DNA of 64,000 nt from HGM13233 sp900762805 (lineage in GTDB: Bacteria; Bacillota; Clostridia; Oscillospirales; Ruminococcaceae), in contig CALKMA010000002.1 in NCBI GenBank assembly GCA_937993755.1, forward strand, positions 62,001-126,000. Reading direction: 5' to 3'. The notes under the pieces are model-generated. The model was not told the origin of the DNA. It saw only the letters and a list, made by a program, of their open reading frames with translations, and did not search any database. The translations under genes and the position numbers were made by a program. Position 1 is the first letter of the stretch, and every line of letters starts with the position of its first letter. Positions 35,340-44,452 of the stretch are shown piece after piece.

Positions 35340-36845
35340 TTATTTGAGCGAGCTGTTGCGATCCTTCTGAATAACATCGTGCGCGCCGCCTTCGACGATA
35401 CTGGTGGCCGATACCAGCGTCAGTGTTGCCTTCTGCTGCAGCTCATGAATCGAAAGCGCTCCGCAGTTGCACATGGTCTGGCGCACCTTGCTGAGCGTCA
35501 GCGCAACATTGTCCTTCAGCTTGCCGGCGTAGGGAACATAGGAATCGACGCCCTCCTCAAACGAGAGCTTAGCGTCGCCGCCGAGGTCATAGCGCTGCCA
35601 GTTGCGGGCGCGGGCAGAGCCTTCGCCCCAATACTCCTTATAGTAGGTGCCGCCGATGTTGATCTTGTCGGTGGGACTTTCATCAAAGCGGGCAAAATAG
35701 CGCCCCAGCATCACAAAATCGGCCCCCATAGCCAGCGCCAGCGTGATATGGTGGTCATAGACGATACCGCCGTCAGAGCAGACCGGCACATAAATACCGG
35801 TCTCCTTGTAATAGGCATCGCGCGCCTTGCAGACCTCGATGACCGCTGTCGCCTGCCCGCGGCCGATGCCTTTCGTTTCACGCGTGATGCAGATCGAGCC
35901 GCCGCCGATGCCGACCTTGACAAAGTCCGCACCGCACTCGGCGAGGAAACGGAAGCCGTCGGCATCAACGACATTGCCGGCGCCAACCTTGACACTGTCG
36001 CCGTAATGCTCCCGTATCCATTTTATCGTCATTTCCTGCCAGGCCGTAAAGCCCTCAGAAGAATCAATGCACAGCACATCGGCGCCCGCCTCCAGAAGAG
36101 CCGGCACACGCTCGGCGTAATCGCGGGTATTGATGCCGGCGCCGACGACATACCGCTTGTGGCTGTCGAGCAGCTCGTTGGGGTTCTGCTTATGCGAATC
36201 ATAGTCCTTGCGGAAAACAATGTGGCACAGGCGGCCCTCGTCGTCGATGACAGGCAGCGCATTGAGCTTGTGATCCCAAATGATATCGTTGCACTCCTTG
36301 AGACTGACCCCGTCCTTCGCAACGATCAGCTTGTCAAACGGCGTCATGAACTCGCTCACCTTCGTGGACGGATCCATGCGGCTGACACGGTAATCGCGGC
36401 TGGTAACGATGCCGAGCAGCCGGCCGTTGGGCGAGCCGTCCTCTGTGACAGCCATCGTAGAATGGCCGGTTCTGGCCTTGAGTGCCACGATATCGGCCAT
36501 CGTGTCGCTTGGCCTGACATTGGAATCGCTGCGCACAAAGCCGGCTTTCTGGCCCTTGGCGCGCTTGACCATGGCGGCCTCATCCTCGATCGTCTGTGCG
36601 CCATAGATAAAGGAAACGCCGCCCTCGATCGCCAGCGCCACGGCCAGCCGGTCATTCGACACCGACTGCATAATGGCTGACACCATCGGGATGTTCATGG
36701 TAATGGCGGGCTGCTCCCCTTCTCGAAACTTGACAAGAGGTGTCTTTAGATCGACATTGGCCGGTGTACACGCACTCGACGAATACCCCGGTATAAGGAG
36801 GTATTCATTGAAGGTATGTGACGGTTCATTGATGATGGTTGCCAT
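35340..36845 (-). CDS. guaB: IMP dehydrogenase
   Basis: GuaB oxidises IMP to XMP with NAD+, the committed step to GMP. The 501-residue protein has the TIM barrel interrupted by two CBS domains (GRLLGIVTSRDYR and LPVIDDEGRLCHIV). The catalytic Cys is in GIGGGSICITRETKGIGRG. FREGEQPAITMNIPMVSAIMQSV at the start matches the roughly 500-residue form found in Clostridia. Start 36845 follows AAAGGAAA. It is monocistronic with a good promoter and a terminator. Confidence 0.96.
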   Translation of the reverse strand: MATIINEPSHTFNEYLLIPGYSSSACTPANVDLKTPLVKFREGEQPAITMNIPMVSAIMQSVSNDRLAVALAIEGGVSFIYGAQTIEDEAAMVKRAKGQKAGFVRSDSNVRPSDTMADIVALKARTGHSTMAVTEDGSPNGRLLGIVTSRDYRVSRMDPSTKVSEFMTPFDKLIVAKDGVSLKECNDIIWDHKLNALPVIDDEGRLCHIVFRKDYDSHKQNPNELLDSHKRYVVGAGINTRDYAERVPALLEAGADVLCIDSSEGFTAWQEMTIKWIREHYGDSVKVGAGNVVDADGFRFLAECGADFVKVGIGGGSICITRETKGIGRGQATAVIEVCKARDAYYKETGIYVPVCSDGGIVYDHHITLALAMGADFVMLGRYFARFDESPTDKINIGGTYYKEYWGEGSARARNWQRYDLGGDAKLSFEEGVDSYVPYAGKLKDNVALTLSKVRQTMCNCGALSIHELQQKATLTLVSATSIVEGGAHDVIQKDRNSSLK

Positions 36846-36935
36846 GGTATTTCCTTTCTGATCAGCAAAAAGCCCTGCTTCGCGGGGACAAGACACCTGC
36901 GGCTGACTGATCGCCGGCCGCTCCGAATTGATACG

Positions 36936-36964
36936 ATGTTACCACTAAAAGCACGGCTTGTCAA
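36936..36964 (-). promoter_or_regulatory. guaB promoter
   Basis: Minus strand: TTGACA (36964-36959), 17-bp spacer, TAACAT (36941-36936). The leader is about 90 bases. No purine riboswitch-like structure was recognised in it. Confidence 0.7.
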
Positions 36965-37096
36965 GAAAAGATATATGGTGTCTTTGTGAAGGACGGAGCC
37001 AAGGGTGTCGGGAGCTTCCGGCGCGTGGGCGATCATATATGGATGTTACTAATAAGAGCTTTCTGGGGCAGCAGTCTGAACCTGATACATACAGAC

Positions 37097-37143
37097 AGAG
37101 CGCCGGAGGCGATGAACGTTTTGTTCATCGCCTCCGGCGCTCT
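37097..37143 (-). terminator. Long perfect hairpin after the pst-phoU operon
   Basis: Two 21-base arms (37097-37117 and 37123-37143) pair without mismatch around a five-base loop. It lies between phoU and the guaB promoter. The following U tract is poor on either strand, so it may act as an RNA 3'-end stabiliser as well as a terminator. Confidence 0.7.
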
Positions 37144-37259
37144 TGCATCGCGGTTCATCATGCGCCGCAATGCTGTATTGGGAAAGCCGGCCGGCCGCAG
37201 CATCGGTCAAAAGGGATAACCGTGCCATGCAAAGCAGTCTGCGGGCGACGGCTGTTCCT

Positions 37260-37901
37260 CTACTCGTCGAGATCGCCGAGAATGGAGAAGAGCACCCACT
37301 TGGCAATATTGACGGCATGGTCACCGATCCGCTCAAGATACTTCGTGATCATCAGCAGATCGATCGCGTATTCGCTGGTGCCGGGATCACTTTGCAGCAG
37401 TGCAATCAGCTTATGCTTGACCTCGTCAAAGTAACCATCGACCACATCGTCATAGCGGATGGTGGCGCGGGCCTCCTCAACATCAGCGTGCAGAAATGCG
37501 TCAATGCTGTCATTGACCATTTTGATGGTGGCCAGCGCCATTTCATGGATGACCTCGGCCACCATGGCGTCTGGAAAGCTGCACGACAGCACGATCTCGG
37601 CAATATCGGCCGACTGTGTGCCGATACGCTGCAGATCGGTCACCATTTTGAGTGCCGCGGATATCTTACGCAGGTCGCTGGCGACCGGCTGCTGCATCAG
37701 CAGCAGCTTGAGGCACATCGACTCGATCTCGCGCTCAGAATGTTCAATACGCTCGGCGATGCCGGGCACCTTGCCGGCCAGCTCCTTGTCATTTTCAAGA
37801 AAGGACTTGGCTGCCTTGGCGATGGCGTCCTCACACTGGGCGCCCATGGTGATCATCGCGTTGTTCAACGCCTTCAGCTGTCCATCGAAAGTACTACGCA
37901 T
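37260..37901 (-). CDS. phoU: Phosphate signalling protein PhoU
   Basis: The 213-residue protein consists of two three-helix PhoU repeats, each with an E/D-x3-D metal motif (LKALNNAMITMGAQCEDAI early and RIGDHAVNIAKWV late). PhoU couples the Pst transporter to the PhoR kinase, keeping the Pho regulon off when phosphate is plentiful. It overlaps pstB by one base and is the last gene of the pst operon, the usual arrangement. Confidence 0.95.
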   Translation of the reverse strand: MRSTFDGQLKALNNAMITMGAQCEDAIAKAAKSFLENDKELAGKVPGIAERIEHSEREIESMCLKLLLMQQPVASDLRKISAALKMVTDLQRIGTQSADIAEIVLSCSFPDAMVAEVIHEMALATIKMVNDSIDAFLHADVEEARATIRYDDVVDGYFDEVKHKLIALLQSDPGTSEYAIDLLMITKYLERIGDHAVNIAKWVLFSILGDLDE

Positions 37902-38653
37902 TAACCAAACCTCCCTGTGATATAGTCCTCAGTGCGCTTATCAGCCGGCCTCGAAAAGATGCGCTCGGTGTCGCCGAATTCAATCAGCTTGCCCAACAGG
38001 AAAAAGGCCGTTTTATCCGATATACGCGTTGCCTGCTGCATATTATGCGTTACAATAATGATAGTATAATCCTCTTTGAGTGTCAATGCCAGCTCCTCGA
38101 TCTTGCCGGTCGAGATGGGGTCGAGCGCGCTGGTCGGCTCATCCATCAGAAGCACATCAGGCTGCACGGCAAGGGCGCGCGCGATGCAGAGCCTCTGCTG
38201 CTGTCCGCCGGACAGGCCGAGCGCCGACTTCTTTAAGCGGTCCTTTGTCTCGTCCCAGATGGCGGCGCTCCTGAGCGACTGCTCAACGATCTCGTTGAGC
38301 TTGCTGTGCGAGCGGACGCCCATCAGTCTCGGACCGTAAGCAACGTTGTCATAGACGCTCATCGGAAAGGGATTGGGCTTTTGGAATACCATGCCGATGC
38401 GGGTACGAAGCTGCGTGACATCGACATCCTTGTCGTAGATATTTTTGCCGTTATAGCACACCTCGCCCTCGATGCGGCAGATAGGGATGAGGTCGTTCAT
38501 GCGGTTGATGGTCTTGAGAAAGGTTGATTTGCCGCAGCCCGACGGCCCGATCAGAGCCGTAATCTCATGGGCGGCGATGCCGATGTTGACATCGTAGAGT
38601 GCCTGATGGTCGCCGTACCAGAGGTTTAGTTCCTTTACGTCGATAAGAGCCAT
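37901..38653 (-). CDS. pstB: Phosphate ABC transporter ATP-binding protein PstB
   Basis: The 250-residue ATPase drives high-affinity phosphate import. Walker A is GPSGCGKST, the signature is LSGGQQQRLCIARAL and Walker B is VLLMDEPTSALDPIS. NRMNDLIPICRIEGEV after Walker A is specific to PstB. It follows pstA by one base and overlaps phoU by one. Confidence 0.97.
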   Translation of the reverse strand: MALIDVKELNLWYGDHQALYDVNIGIAAHEITALIGPSGCGKSTFLKTINRMNDLIPICRIEGEVCYNGKNIYDKDVDVTQLRTRIGMVFQKPNPFPMSVYDNVAYGPRLMGVRSHSKLNEIVEQSLRSAAIWDETKDRLKKSALGLSGGQQQRLCIARALAVQPDVLLMDEPTSALDPISTGKIEELALTLKEDYTIIIVTHNMQQATRISDKTAFFLLGKLIEFGDTERIFSRPADKRTEDYITGRFG

Positions 38654-38654
38654 G

Positions 38655-39494
38655 CTATTTCCTCTTTTCTTTCAGTCTTTTTGCCGCCAGAGAGGCCGAC
38701 AGATTGATGAGCAGCGTGATGCCCATCAGAATGACAGCGATGGAAAAGGCGACATCGAACTCGCCCTGCTCGCTGGCATAGTCATAGAGGGCCACGGTCA
38801 GCGTGGCCGCCGACGATTGCAGCGATTTGGTGAAGCTGAGCAGCCTGTGGCCAAAACCGGCCGTGTAGAGCAGCGCCGCCGATTCACCGGTGATGCGGCC
38901 GACAGCCAGAATGCAGCCGGTCACAACGCCGTCGATGGCGTTGGGCAGCACGACGGTGCGGATCATGTGCCATTTGCCGCTGCCGAGCGCCAACGCGCCC
39001 TCACGGTAAGCCTGCGGCACCGTCAGCAGACTTTCCTTGGTGTTGCTGATGATGGTCGGCAGCACCATGATGACCAGCGTCAGGCCGCCGGCGAGAATAC
39101 CCTTTTTCAGCCCGAAGAGCTGGTTGAAAAACAGCATGCCGACCAAGCCGAAAATGATGGACGGGATGCCGGTGAGCGTTTCAACAGCCGTGCTGATGAT
39201 ACTCACCAGCCGGCGGTTCTGCGCATACTCGGTCAAATAGATGGCAGCGCCGACGCCGAGCGGCACGACGATGAGCATTGAGACGAGTATGATATACAGC
39301 GTATTGAGAATATTGGGCAGGATACCAATGGTGCCCTTGATATAGCTGGCCTGCGTGCTGACGAATTTCCAGTTGAGGCCGGGGATACCACGGTAGAAGA
39401 TATATCCAATGAGCACCACCAGCAGCAGGCAGGTTGTGCCGGCGCAGACGACCATCAGACCACGCAGCAGGTAATCTTTGGTTTTGCGAAGCAT
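38655..39494 (-). CDS. pstA: Phosphate ABC transporter permease PstA
   Basis: The 279-residue protein has six membrane segments of the ABC permease type. GIPGLNWKF near residue 36, TLTGIPSIIFGLVGMLFF and the EAA loop QAYREGALALGSGKWHMIR, which docks PstB, are visible. The final LTVALYDYASEQGEFDVAFS is characteristic of PstA. It is three bases downstream of pstC. Confidence 0.96.
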   Translation of the reverse strand: MLRKTKDYLLRGLMVVCAGTTCLLLVVLIGYIFYRGIPGLNWKFVSTQASYIKGTIGILPNILNTLYIILVSMLIVVPLGVGAAIYLTEYAQNRRLVSIISTAVETLTGIPSIIFGLVGMLFFNQLFGLKKGILAGGLTLVIMVLPTIISNTKESLLTVPQAYREGALALGSGKWHMIRTVVLPNAIDGVVTGCILAVGRITGESAALLYTAGFGHRLLSFTKSLQSSAATLTVALYDYASEQGEFDVAFSIAVILMGITLLINLSASLAAKRLKEKRK

Positions 39495-39497
39495 CGG

Positions 39498-40385
39498 CTA
39501 TTCCTCCTTTTTGGTGACAACGTGCAGCAGCGCGTTGATCAGCATGATGAACAGATAAAGCACCAGTCCGATGGAAAACAGCGCGTTTCGCTGGAGCGTG
39601 CCGTAGGAGGCATAGGACATTTCCGATACAATGGCTGTCGTCAGGAAACGCACCGATTTGAACAGGCTCGGCATATTGGCGACGTTGCCCGACACCATCA
39701 TGATGGCCGTGGCCTCACCGATGGCGCGGCCGACGCCCTGCACAGCAGCCGTTACGACGCCGCTCTTTGCCGCCGGCAGCGACACCTTGAAATAAGTCTC
39801 GATCTCCGTGGCGCCCAACGCCAGCGAAGCTTCTTCATATTCCCTTGGTACAGCGCGCAGAGCTGTCTCTGAAACATTGATGATATAGGGCAGTATCATG
39901 ACGGCGAGCACCAGCATGGCCGTAAGAAGGCAGGCGCCTGAAGACAGCCCGAACAGCTTTTGGATGCCCGGCACCAGCACGATCATGCCGACAAGGCCGT
40001 AAACGACCGACGGGATACCAGCCAGCAGCTCAACAGCAGTGTGGACGGCCGCCGCCACTTTGGGCGGGGCCACCTTGGCAAGATAAATGGCCGTCATGAT
40101 ACCAAGCGGCACGCCCAGCACGACAGCGCCGGCGGTTCCATAGATGCTCGTCAGAATAAAAGGCAGAATGCCGAACTGGTCAGTCCCTGACGACCATGTC
40201 GTGCCGAACAGAAATTTGAATAATCCGACTTCGCGGATGGCAGGAATGCCGGAGACGATGAGGTAAATACTGATGAAAAATACAAAAGCCACGGCGATTA
40301 GGCCGCAGAACAGGAACAGGACATGAAAGCTCAGCTCCAGCGTCTTCTTCTTTTTTGTTCGGCTGCCGTCTTTCTTCTGTTTCAT
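39498..40385 (-). CDS. pstC: Phosphate ABC transporter permease PstC
   Basis: The 295-residue protein has six membrane segments after a Lys-rich cytoplasmic start. FLFGTTWSSGTDQFGILPFI, ELLAGIPSVVYGLVGM and the EAA loop REYEEASLALGATEIETYFK identify it as PstC. It pairs with PstA to form the channel. It lies about 60 bp after pstS. Confidence 0.96.
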   Translation of the reverse strand: MKQKKDGSRTKKKKTLELSFHVLFLFCGLIAVAFVFFISIYLIVSGIPAIREVGLFKFLFGTTWSSGTDQFGILPFILTSIYGTAGAVVLGVPLGIMTAIYLAKVAPPKVAAAVHTAVELLAGIPSVVYGLVGMIVLVPGIQKLFGLSSGACLLTAMLVLAVMILPYIINVSETALRAVPREYEEASLALGATEIETYFKVSLPAAKSGVVTAAVQGVGRAIGEATAIMMVSGNVANMPSLFKSVRFLTTAIVSEMSYASYGTLQRNALFSIGLVLYLFIMLINALLHVVTKKEE

Positions 40386-40446
40386 AGGCTACTCCTTTGA
40401 AAAGTCAGCCCCTGACGGAGCAGAGGCTGACCGGAAACTATTTGAC

Positions 40447-41265
40447 TCAGGCTACCGGGACAGCGCCGGCGCCGCGGATGAGGTCGGCCGCTTCCTTGGA
40501 GGTAGCAAAGTCGAAGAAGGCCTGGGCCGCTTCGGAAAGCTTCTCGTTCTCGCGGGTCACAAGGATGAACGGACGCTGAAGCTTGTAGCTGCCGTCAAGA
40601 ACGGTTTCCTCGGAGCAGACGACACCGCCGACCGTCAGGGCCTTGATGCTTTCCTGACCTTCAACAGCCGAGAGCGATGCATAGCCGATGGCGTTCTTAT
40701 TGCTGCCGACTGCCGAGATGACGGCGCCGGTGGATGTCAGCTCCTGTTCCAGAACGCAGGCGTTGCCGGTGCCGGTAACCGATTCAAAACCGTCGCGCGT
40801 GCCGGAGCCGGATTCGCGGCCGATGCAGGAGATGGGCAGATCCTCGCCGCCAAGCTCGCTCCAGTTGGTGATCTTGCCGGTGAAGATGTCAGCGATCTGC
40901 TCAACTGTCAGGTCGTCAACGCCGCAATCCTTGTTAACGATGATGGCAATGCCGTCAAGCGCCAGCGTGGTGGAAACAAGGCCCGTTTCAGAATCCTTCA
41001 GTGCACGGGACGCAAGGCCGATGTCGCAGCTTCCGTTGGATACAGACTCAATGCCCGTGCCCGAACCGGTGGGATCGTAGGTGACGGTGACGCCATCGTT
41101 ATTGGCCATAAACTGCTCGCTCAGGACGCCAATGACCTTGGACATCGAAGTCGAACCGTTCGTGGAAACGCTGCCGCCCAGCGTGGCCGAGCCGCAGCCG
41201 GCCAGCAGAACCAGGCACAGCAGCCCGGCAAGGCCCAGCGTTAAAAGCTTCTTGAGATTTTTCAT
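40447..41265 (-). CDS. pstS: Phosphate-binding lipoprotein PstS
   Basis: The 272-residue protein has a lipoprotein signal (LAGLLCLVLLAGCGS; acylated Cys near 24) and a periplasmic-type binding fold. GSTSMSKVIGVLSEQF, YDPTGSGTGIESV and GRESGSGTRDGFES are the phosphate-coordinating loops. It captures phosphate outside the membrane for PstCA. ATG 41265 is eight bases after GGAG; a TTG two codons earlier is also in frame. It is first in the pst operon, directly behind a PHO-box-like site. Confidence 0.96.
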   Translation of the reverse strand: MKNLKKLLTLGLAGLLCLVLLAGCGSATLGGSVSTNGSTSMSKVIGVLSEQFMANNDGVTVTYDPTGSGTGIESVSNGSCDIGLASRALKDSETGLVSTTLALDGIAIIVNKDCGVDDLTVEQIADIFTGKITNWSELGGEDLPISCIGRESGSGTRDGFESVTGTGNACVLEQELTSTGAVISAVGSNKNAIGYASLSAVEGQESIKALTVGGVVCSEETVLDGSYKLQRPFILVTRENEKLSEAAQAFFDFATSKEAADLIRGAGAVPVA

Positions 41266-41355
41266 TTTCAATTCTCCTTTTCTTGACTCTCGTAATTTAT
41301 TTCTCGATTACGGCTTTAGTATAAAGCCGTCAGGTAAAGCTTATTATCGTTTTCG

Positions 41356-41372
41356 TGTAAAGTCTTTGTAAG
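41356..41372 (-). promoter_or_regulatory. Putative PHO box upstream of pstS
   Basis: Minus strand: CTTACA (41372-41367), five bases, TTTACA (41361-41356), an 11-bp direct repeat. It fits the TTAACA-type PhoP/PhoB half-sites of Firmicutes and is nearly identical to the site in front of phoB. Confidence 0.72.
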
Positions 41373-41381
41373 GAATGCCCG

Positions 41382-41756
41382 TTATTTGTCGAGCAGCGGC
41401 GAGGTGACAATGTAGTCAGCCGTCGATGGGTTGTTGGCCAGCGGAATATCGCAGACCTGACAGGCGCGCAGCAGCGCCCGAATGTCGGGATCGTGCGGCT
41501 GGGCGGTCAGCGGGTCGGAAAAGAAAATGACGATATCAATACGTCCCTCAGCCACGGCGCAGCCTATCTGCAGGTCGCCGCCCAACGGGCCGCTCTTATA
41601 GCCCTTGACATCGAGCCCCGTCTCCTGACGGATCCTTGCGGCCGTTGTGCCGGTTCCGCACAGCTCGTGGCGGGCCAGCACCGCCCGGTGCTTGCTGCAC
41701 CATTCGATCATCTTATCCTTCATGTGATCGTGCGCGATCAGCGCAATTCGCTTCAT
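41382..41756 (-). CDS. mgsA: Methylglyoxal synthase
   Basis: The 124-residue enzyme converts dihydroxyacetone phosphate to methylglyoxal and phosphate. The family boxes IALIAHDHMKD at the start, GTGTTAARI (phosphate-binding) and SGPLGGDLQIG (catalytic Asp) are all present, as is FFSDPLTAQPHDPDI. The enzyme is inhibited by phosphate and serves as a bypass that frees phosphate from sugar phosphates, which fits its place between phoBR and pstSCAB. AAAGGAT precedes the ATG. Confidence 0.95.
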   Translation of the reverse strand: MKRIALIAHDHMKDKMIEWCSKHRAVLARHELCGTGTTAARIRQETGLDVKGYKSGPLGGDLQIGCAVAEGRIDIVIFFSDPLTAQPHDPDIRALLRACQVCDIPLANNPSTADYIVTSPLLDK

Positions 41757-41990
41757 GCAGTCTCATCCTTTCTATTTAGTAGTATGTACATCCCTCTGCG
41801 GGATTATCGGCAGCTTGACACACCTCTCAGCAGGATTCCTGACTGATTGTATCAAATCTGCAGCCTCATTGGGTATCAACACAAGATCGGTAATTCTGCC
41901 TGCCGCATGGATCGCAGTCGGGATATCGATGCTGCCGTTATCTGGTATTGTAAGGCGAGGCGGTAAAATCGATCACCACCCTTATGTAAA

Positions 41991-42024
41991 ATAAAAGAAA
42001 AATCCCGCAGAGCCCTGCGGGATT
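41991..42024 (-). terminator. Intrinsic terminator, minus strand
   Basis: Arms 42001-42010 and 42015-42024 (AATCCCGCAG and complement), loop of four, followed on the minus strand by TTTTTCTTTTATTT. Confidence 0.8.
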
Positions 42025-42207
42025 ATCTGAAAACGTGATAAGCCTAAATAATATCGAAATAATAAACTATAAGAAAATCAGCAGCGCCGCTTCAGTACAC
42101 AACAAGGCTCGGCGGCGGAACGGAGCCTGGCAGCTTGCAGGCATAAAAAAGATGCGCGTCAAAAGCCGATTCGGTACAAAGCTGCAAGCTCAGCCTCCGG
42201 TCCGACA

Positions 42208-42238
42208 GAAAAAACGGCGGAGCCGGTCAGGCTCCGCC
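42208..42238 (-). terminator. Intrinsic terminator of the phoB-phoR-HD operon
   Basis: Nine-base arms (42216-42224 and 42230-42238, GGCGGAGCC) with a five-base loop, followed on the minus strand by GTTTTTTCTG. Confidence 0.82.
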
Positions 42239-42446
42239 TCGAAGAATTTTGCAGCCTTTGCGGCGGCCAATGCGTAAGCCGCCGCTTTGCACCCTCGAAG
42301 GATGCGGCAATCCGCAAGCCTTTATAAATGACAAACAAGTATGATCTTGACCGATTGGGGGCATACCCCTTTTAGTCCCCAGCTCCTGCCGTAGCGCCTC
42401 TGAAGCCCCCGGCACCGCAAGAATAAATAGTGGAAACGACAGGCGG

Positions 42447-43103
42447 TCATATCAGCTGCTGCTCGTTGATCATCAGCTTGAACTGAAGCCCCAGCTTCTC
42501 AGCCGCCTTCCGGCAGAGCATCATGCGCTGTAGAAATATCTCAAAATAGTCCATTACCGAGCCGAAGCGGGTATCGACGGTGAGCTTGAGCTTGATGAGC
42601 GTGTGCGCCTCGTTGATTTTCAGCTCCGACTTAGTGACCGAGTAGTTGACGCGGTCGTGTATATCAAAGCTTCCGATCTCCTGGTTTCGCACGCGGTTGC
42701 GGCGCACATCGCTTTTGTCAGCCAGTATCAGTGCAGCGGCCACCGGGCTGACCGGCATACCGGTGCCCTCGTCGTGGTTGCCGATGGCTGAGACAATGAC
42801 AGCGATTTCCTCCGGGTCCATGCCCATCTTGTCGAGGATGCGAAAGGCCATTACGGCGCCGCTCTGACTATGGTCAACACGGTTGACGAGGTTGCCGATG
42901 TCATGAAGATAGCCGGCAATTTTGGCCAGCTCGACGATACGCGCCGGATAGCCCATCGTTTCAAGGATATAGCCAGCCTTTTCAGCCACCAGCGTCACAT
43001 GAGAAAAGCTGTGGTCGGTAAAGCCGAGCGCTGCCAGCGCAGCGTCGGCCTGCCGGATATAGGTGTTGACGGCTTTATCCTTTTTGATGTCCTCAAATGT
43101 CAT
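42447..43103 (-). CDS. HD-domain phosphohydrolase
   Basis: The 218-residue protein has an HD metal-dependent phosphohydrolase domain: H in HSFSHV (about 31-35), the HD pair in GYLHDIGN (about 67-68) and a distal Asp. A C-terminal stretch (LKINEAHTLIKLKLTVDTRFGSVMDYFEIFLQRM) is typical of a clostridial subgroup. Such proteins hydrolyse nucleotides or cyclic nucleotides; the substrate is unknown. It overlaps phoR by four bases, so it is translated with the phosphate two-component system, an arrangement that suggests a signalling role. Confidence 0.85.
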   Translation of the reverse strand: MTFEDIKKDKAVNTYIRQADAALAALGFTDHSFSHVTLVAEKAGYILETMGYPARIVELAKIAGYLHDIGNLVNRVDHSQSGAVMAFRILDKMGMDPEEIAVIVSAIGNHDEGTGMPVSPVAAALILADKSDVRRNRVRNQEIGSFDIHDRVNYSVTKSELKINEAHTLIKLKLTVDTRFGSVMDYFEIFLQRMMLCRKAAEKLGLQFKLMINEQQLI

Positions 43104-44452
43104 GCCTTGTTTTCCTTTGGAAAGTCGATAGTAAAGGTAGTGCCCTGCCCCAGCTTGCTGTCGATGCTTACCCGCGCATGGTGAATCATGGCACCGTGCT
43201 TAACAATGGACAGACCAAGTCCGGTGCCGCCGACCTCCTTGGAGTGGCTCTTATCAACACGGAAGAAACGTTCAAAGATGCGGTCGCGGCAGTCCTCCGG
43301 GATGCCAATACCGGTGTCACTGACTGTCAGACGGACGCTGGCGGGCAGATTCTTGACCGAAACCTCGACGTGCCCGCCGGAGTAGTTGTATTTGACTGCG
43401 TTATCGCACAGGTTGTAAACGATGCTGTACAGCACCTGTGGGATGCCCTTGAGCGGCGCCGGCTCTCCGGTAAACGACAAGGCAATGCCGTTTTCCTCAG
43501 CCGTGCTGCGAAGCGTATCCACGGCGTTCTCGGCAATGCGGGAAAGATCGGTTTCCTCCCGCGCCAGGTCGGAAGCACCGCCGTCAAGCCGCGTCAAGTC
43601 GATGATGTCCTCCACCAGCTTGGTCATGCGCTGCGATTCAGCGCGGATCTTGCCGGCAAAGGGGCGAATGTCCTCTTCGCGCACCATGCCGTTTTCAATC
43701 AGCTCGGCATAACCGGAGATGGCATGCAGCGGCGTTTTCAGCTCATGTGAGGCATTGGCCGTGAATTCCTGCCGGATCTGCGAGGTCTTCTCCAGCTCGG
43801 CCTGCGTGCGCTTGATCTGCGTCTGCTGCGCGCTCATGCGATGCAGCAGCGGCCGTATCTCGGCGTATTCTGCTTTATCCTCGTACTGCAGTGGGGCATC
43901 GAGGTCAATATTGTTGATAGGCTCAACGATCTTTTTGGAAAGACGCGAGGCGAGCAGGAAGGAGAGAATGAAGGCCAGCAGCACCACGATACAGATAGGC
44001 TGCGCTACCCCCAGCAGCAGCATCCAGACAGTACTCTGCGCGCTGGAGAGGCGGACAACCGAACCGTCGGGCAGGCGCTGCGCCGAATAAAACTGCTTTT
44101 CAGACAGCGTGCTGGAATAGCGGGCACTCTCACCGTAGCCCAATCGGATAGCCTCGCGCACCTCCTCGCGCTCCAGGTGGTTCTCCATATTGTCTGTATC
44201 GGCCTGATTGTCGTACAGAACCTTGCCGTCAGGCGCGATCCATGTAATGCGGCAGCCCTTGGCGTCAAAGCCGTTCAGATAGTCTGCCCCATTGAGGGCA
44301 ACACCCTGCGCCGCCAGCTGTGTTTCGATCTTCAGCTGCTGCTTCTGCACACGGGTATAATAGCTGTGCAGCACACTCATGATGAGAACGAGCGACGCCA
44401 GAAATACCGCCAGCGCAACCAGCCAGATGGCACGGAAAATCTTTTTACTCAT
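43100..44452 (-). CDS. phoR: Phosphate-responsive sensor histidine kinase PhoR
   Basis: The 450-residue kinase has a membrane segment near the N-terminus, an extracytoplasmic sensor of about 120 residues, and a second membrane segment near 155-175. The catalytic core follows: H box SHELKTPLHAISGYAELIENG, N box NLCDNAVKYN, G1 DTGIGIPED, F box FERFFRVDKSHS and G2 GTGLGLSIVKHGA. Adjacent phoB and the pst operon support phosphate sensing. It overlaps phoB and the HD gene by four bases each. Confidence 0.92.
   Translation of the reverse strand: MSKKIFRAIWLVALAVFLASLVLIMSVLHSYYTRVQKQQLKIETQLAAQGVALNGADYLNGFDAKGCRITWIAPDGKVLYDNQADTDNMENHLEREEVREAIRLGYGESARYSSTLSEKQFYSAQRLPDGSVVRLSSAQSTVWMLLLGVAQPICIVVLLAFILSFLLASRLSKKIVEPINNIDLDAPLQYEDKAEYAEIRPLLHRMSAQQTQIKRTQAELEKTSQIRQEFTANASHELKTPLHAISGYAELIENGMVREEDIRPFAGKIRAESQRMTKLVEDIIDLTRLDGGASDLAREETDLSRIAENAVDTLRSTAEENGIALSFTGEPAPLKGIPQVLYSIVYNLCDNAVKYNYSGGHVEVSVKNLPASVRLTVSDTGIGIPEDCRDRIFERFFRVDKSHSKEVGGTGLGLSIVKHGAMIHHARVSIDSKLGQGTTFTIDFPKENKA

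Larger units (their letters stand above)
41757..42446. other. Intergenic region between mgsA and the HD gene with two terminators
   Basis: No gene is supported; a 79-codon plus-strand frame has no ribosome site. Two minus-strand intrinsic terminators lie here (listed separately) and a third hairpin without a U tract spans about 42258-42283. The promoter of mgsA must lie in the left part but is not clear. Confidence 0.45.

Noticed and set aside
36846..36935. Possible purine riboswitch in the guaB leader
   Set aside because: The leader is short and shows none of the conserved purine-riboswitch core or a pairing three-way junction.
41755..41994. 79-codon plus-strand frame after mgsA with a hydrophobic start
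   Set aside because: It overlaps the mgsA start on the other strand, has no ribosome site and no recognisable family.
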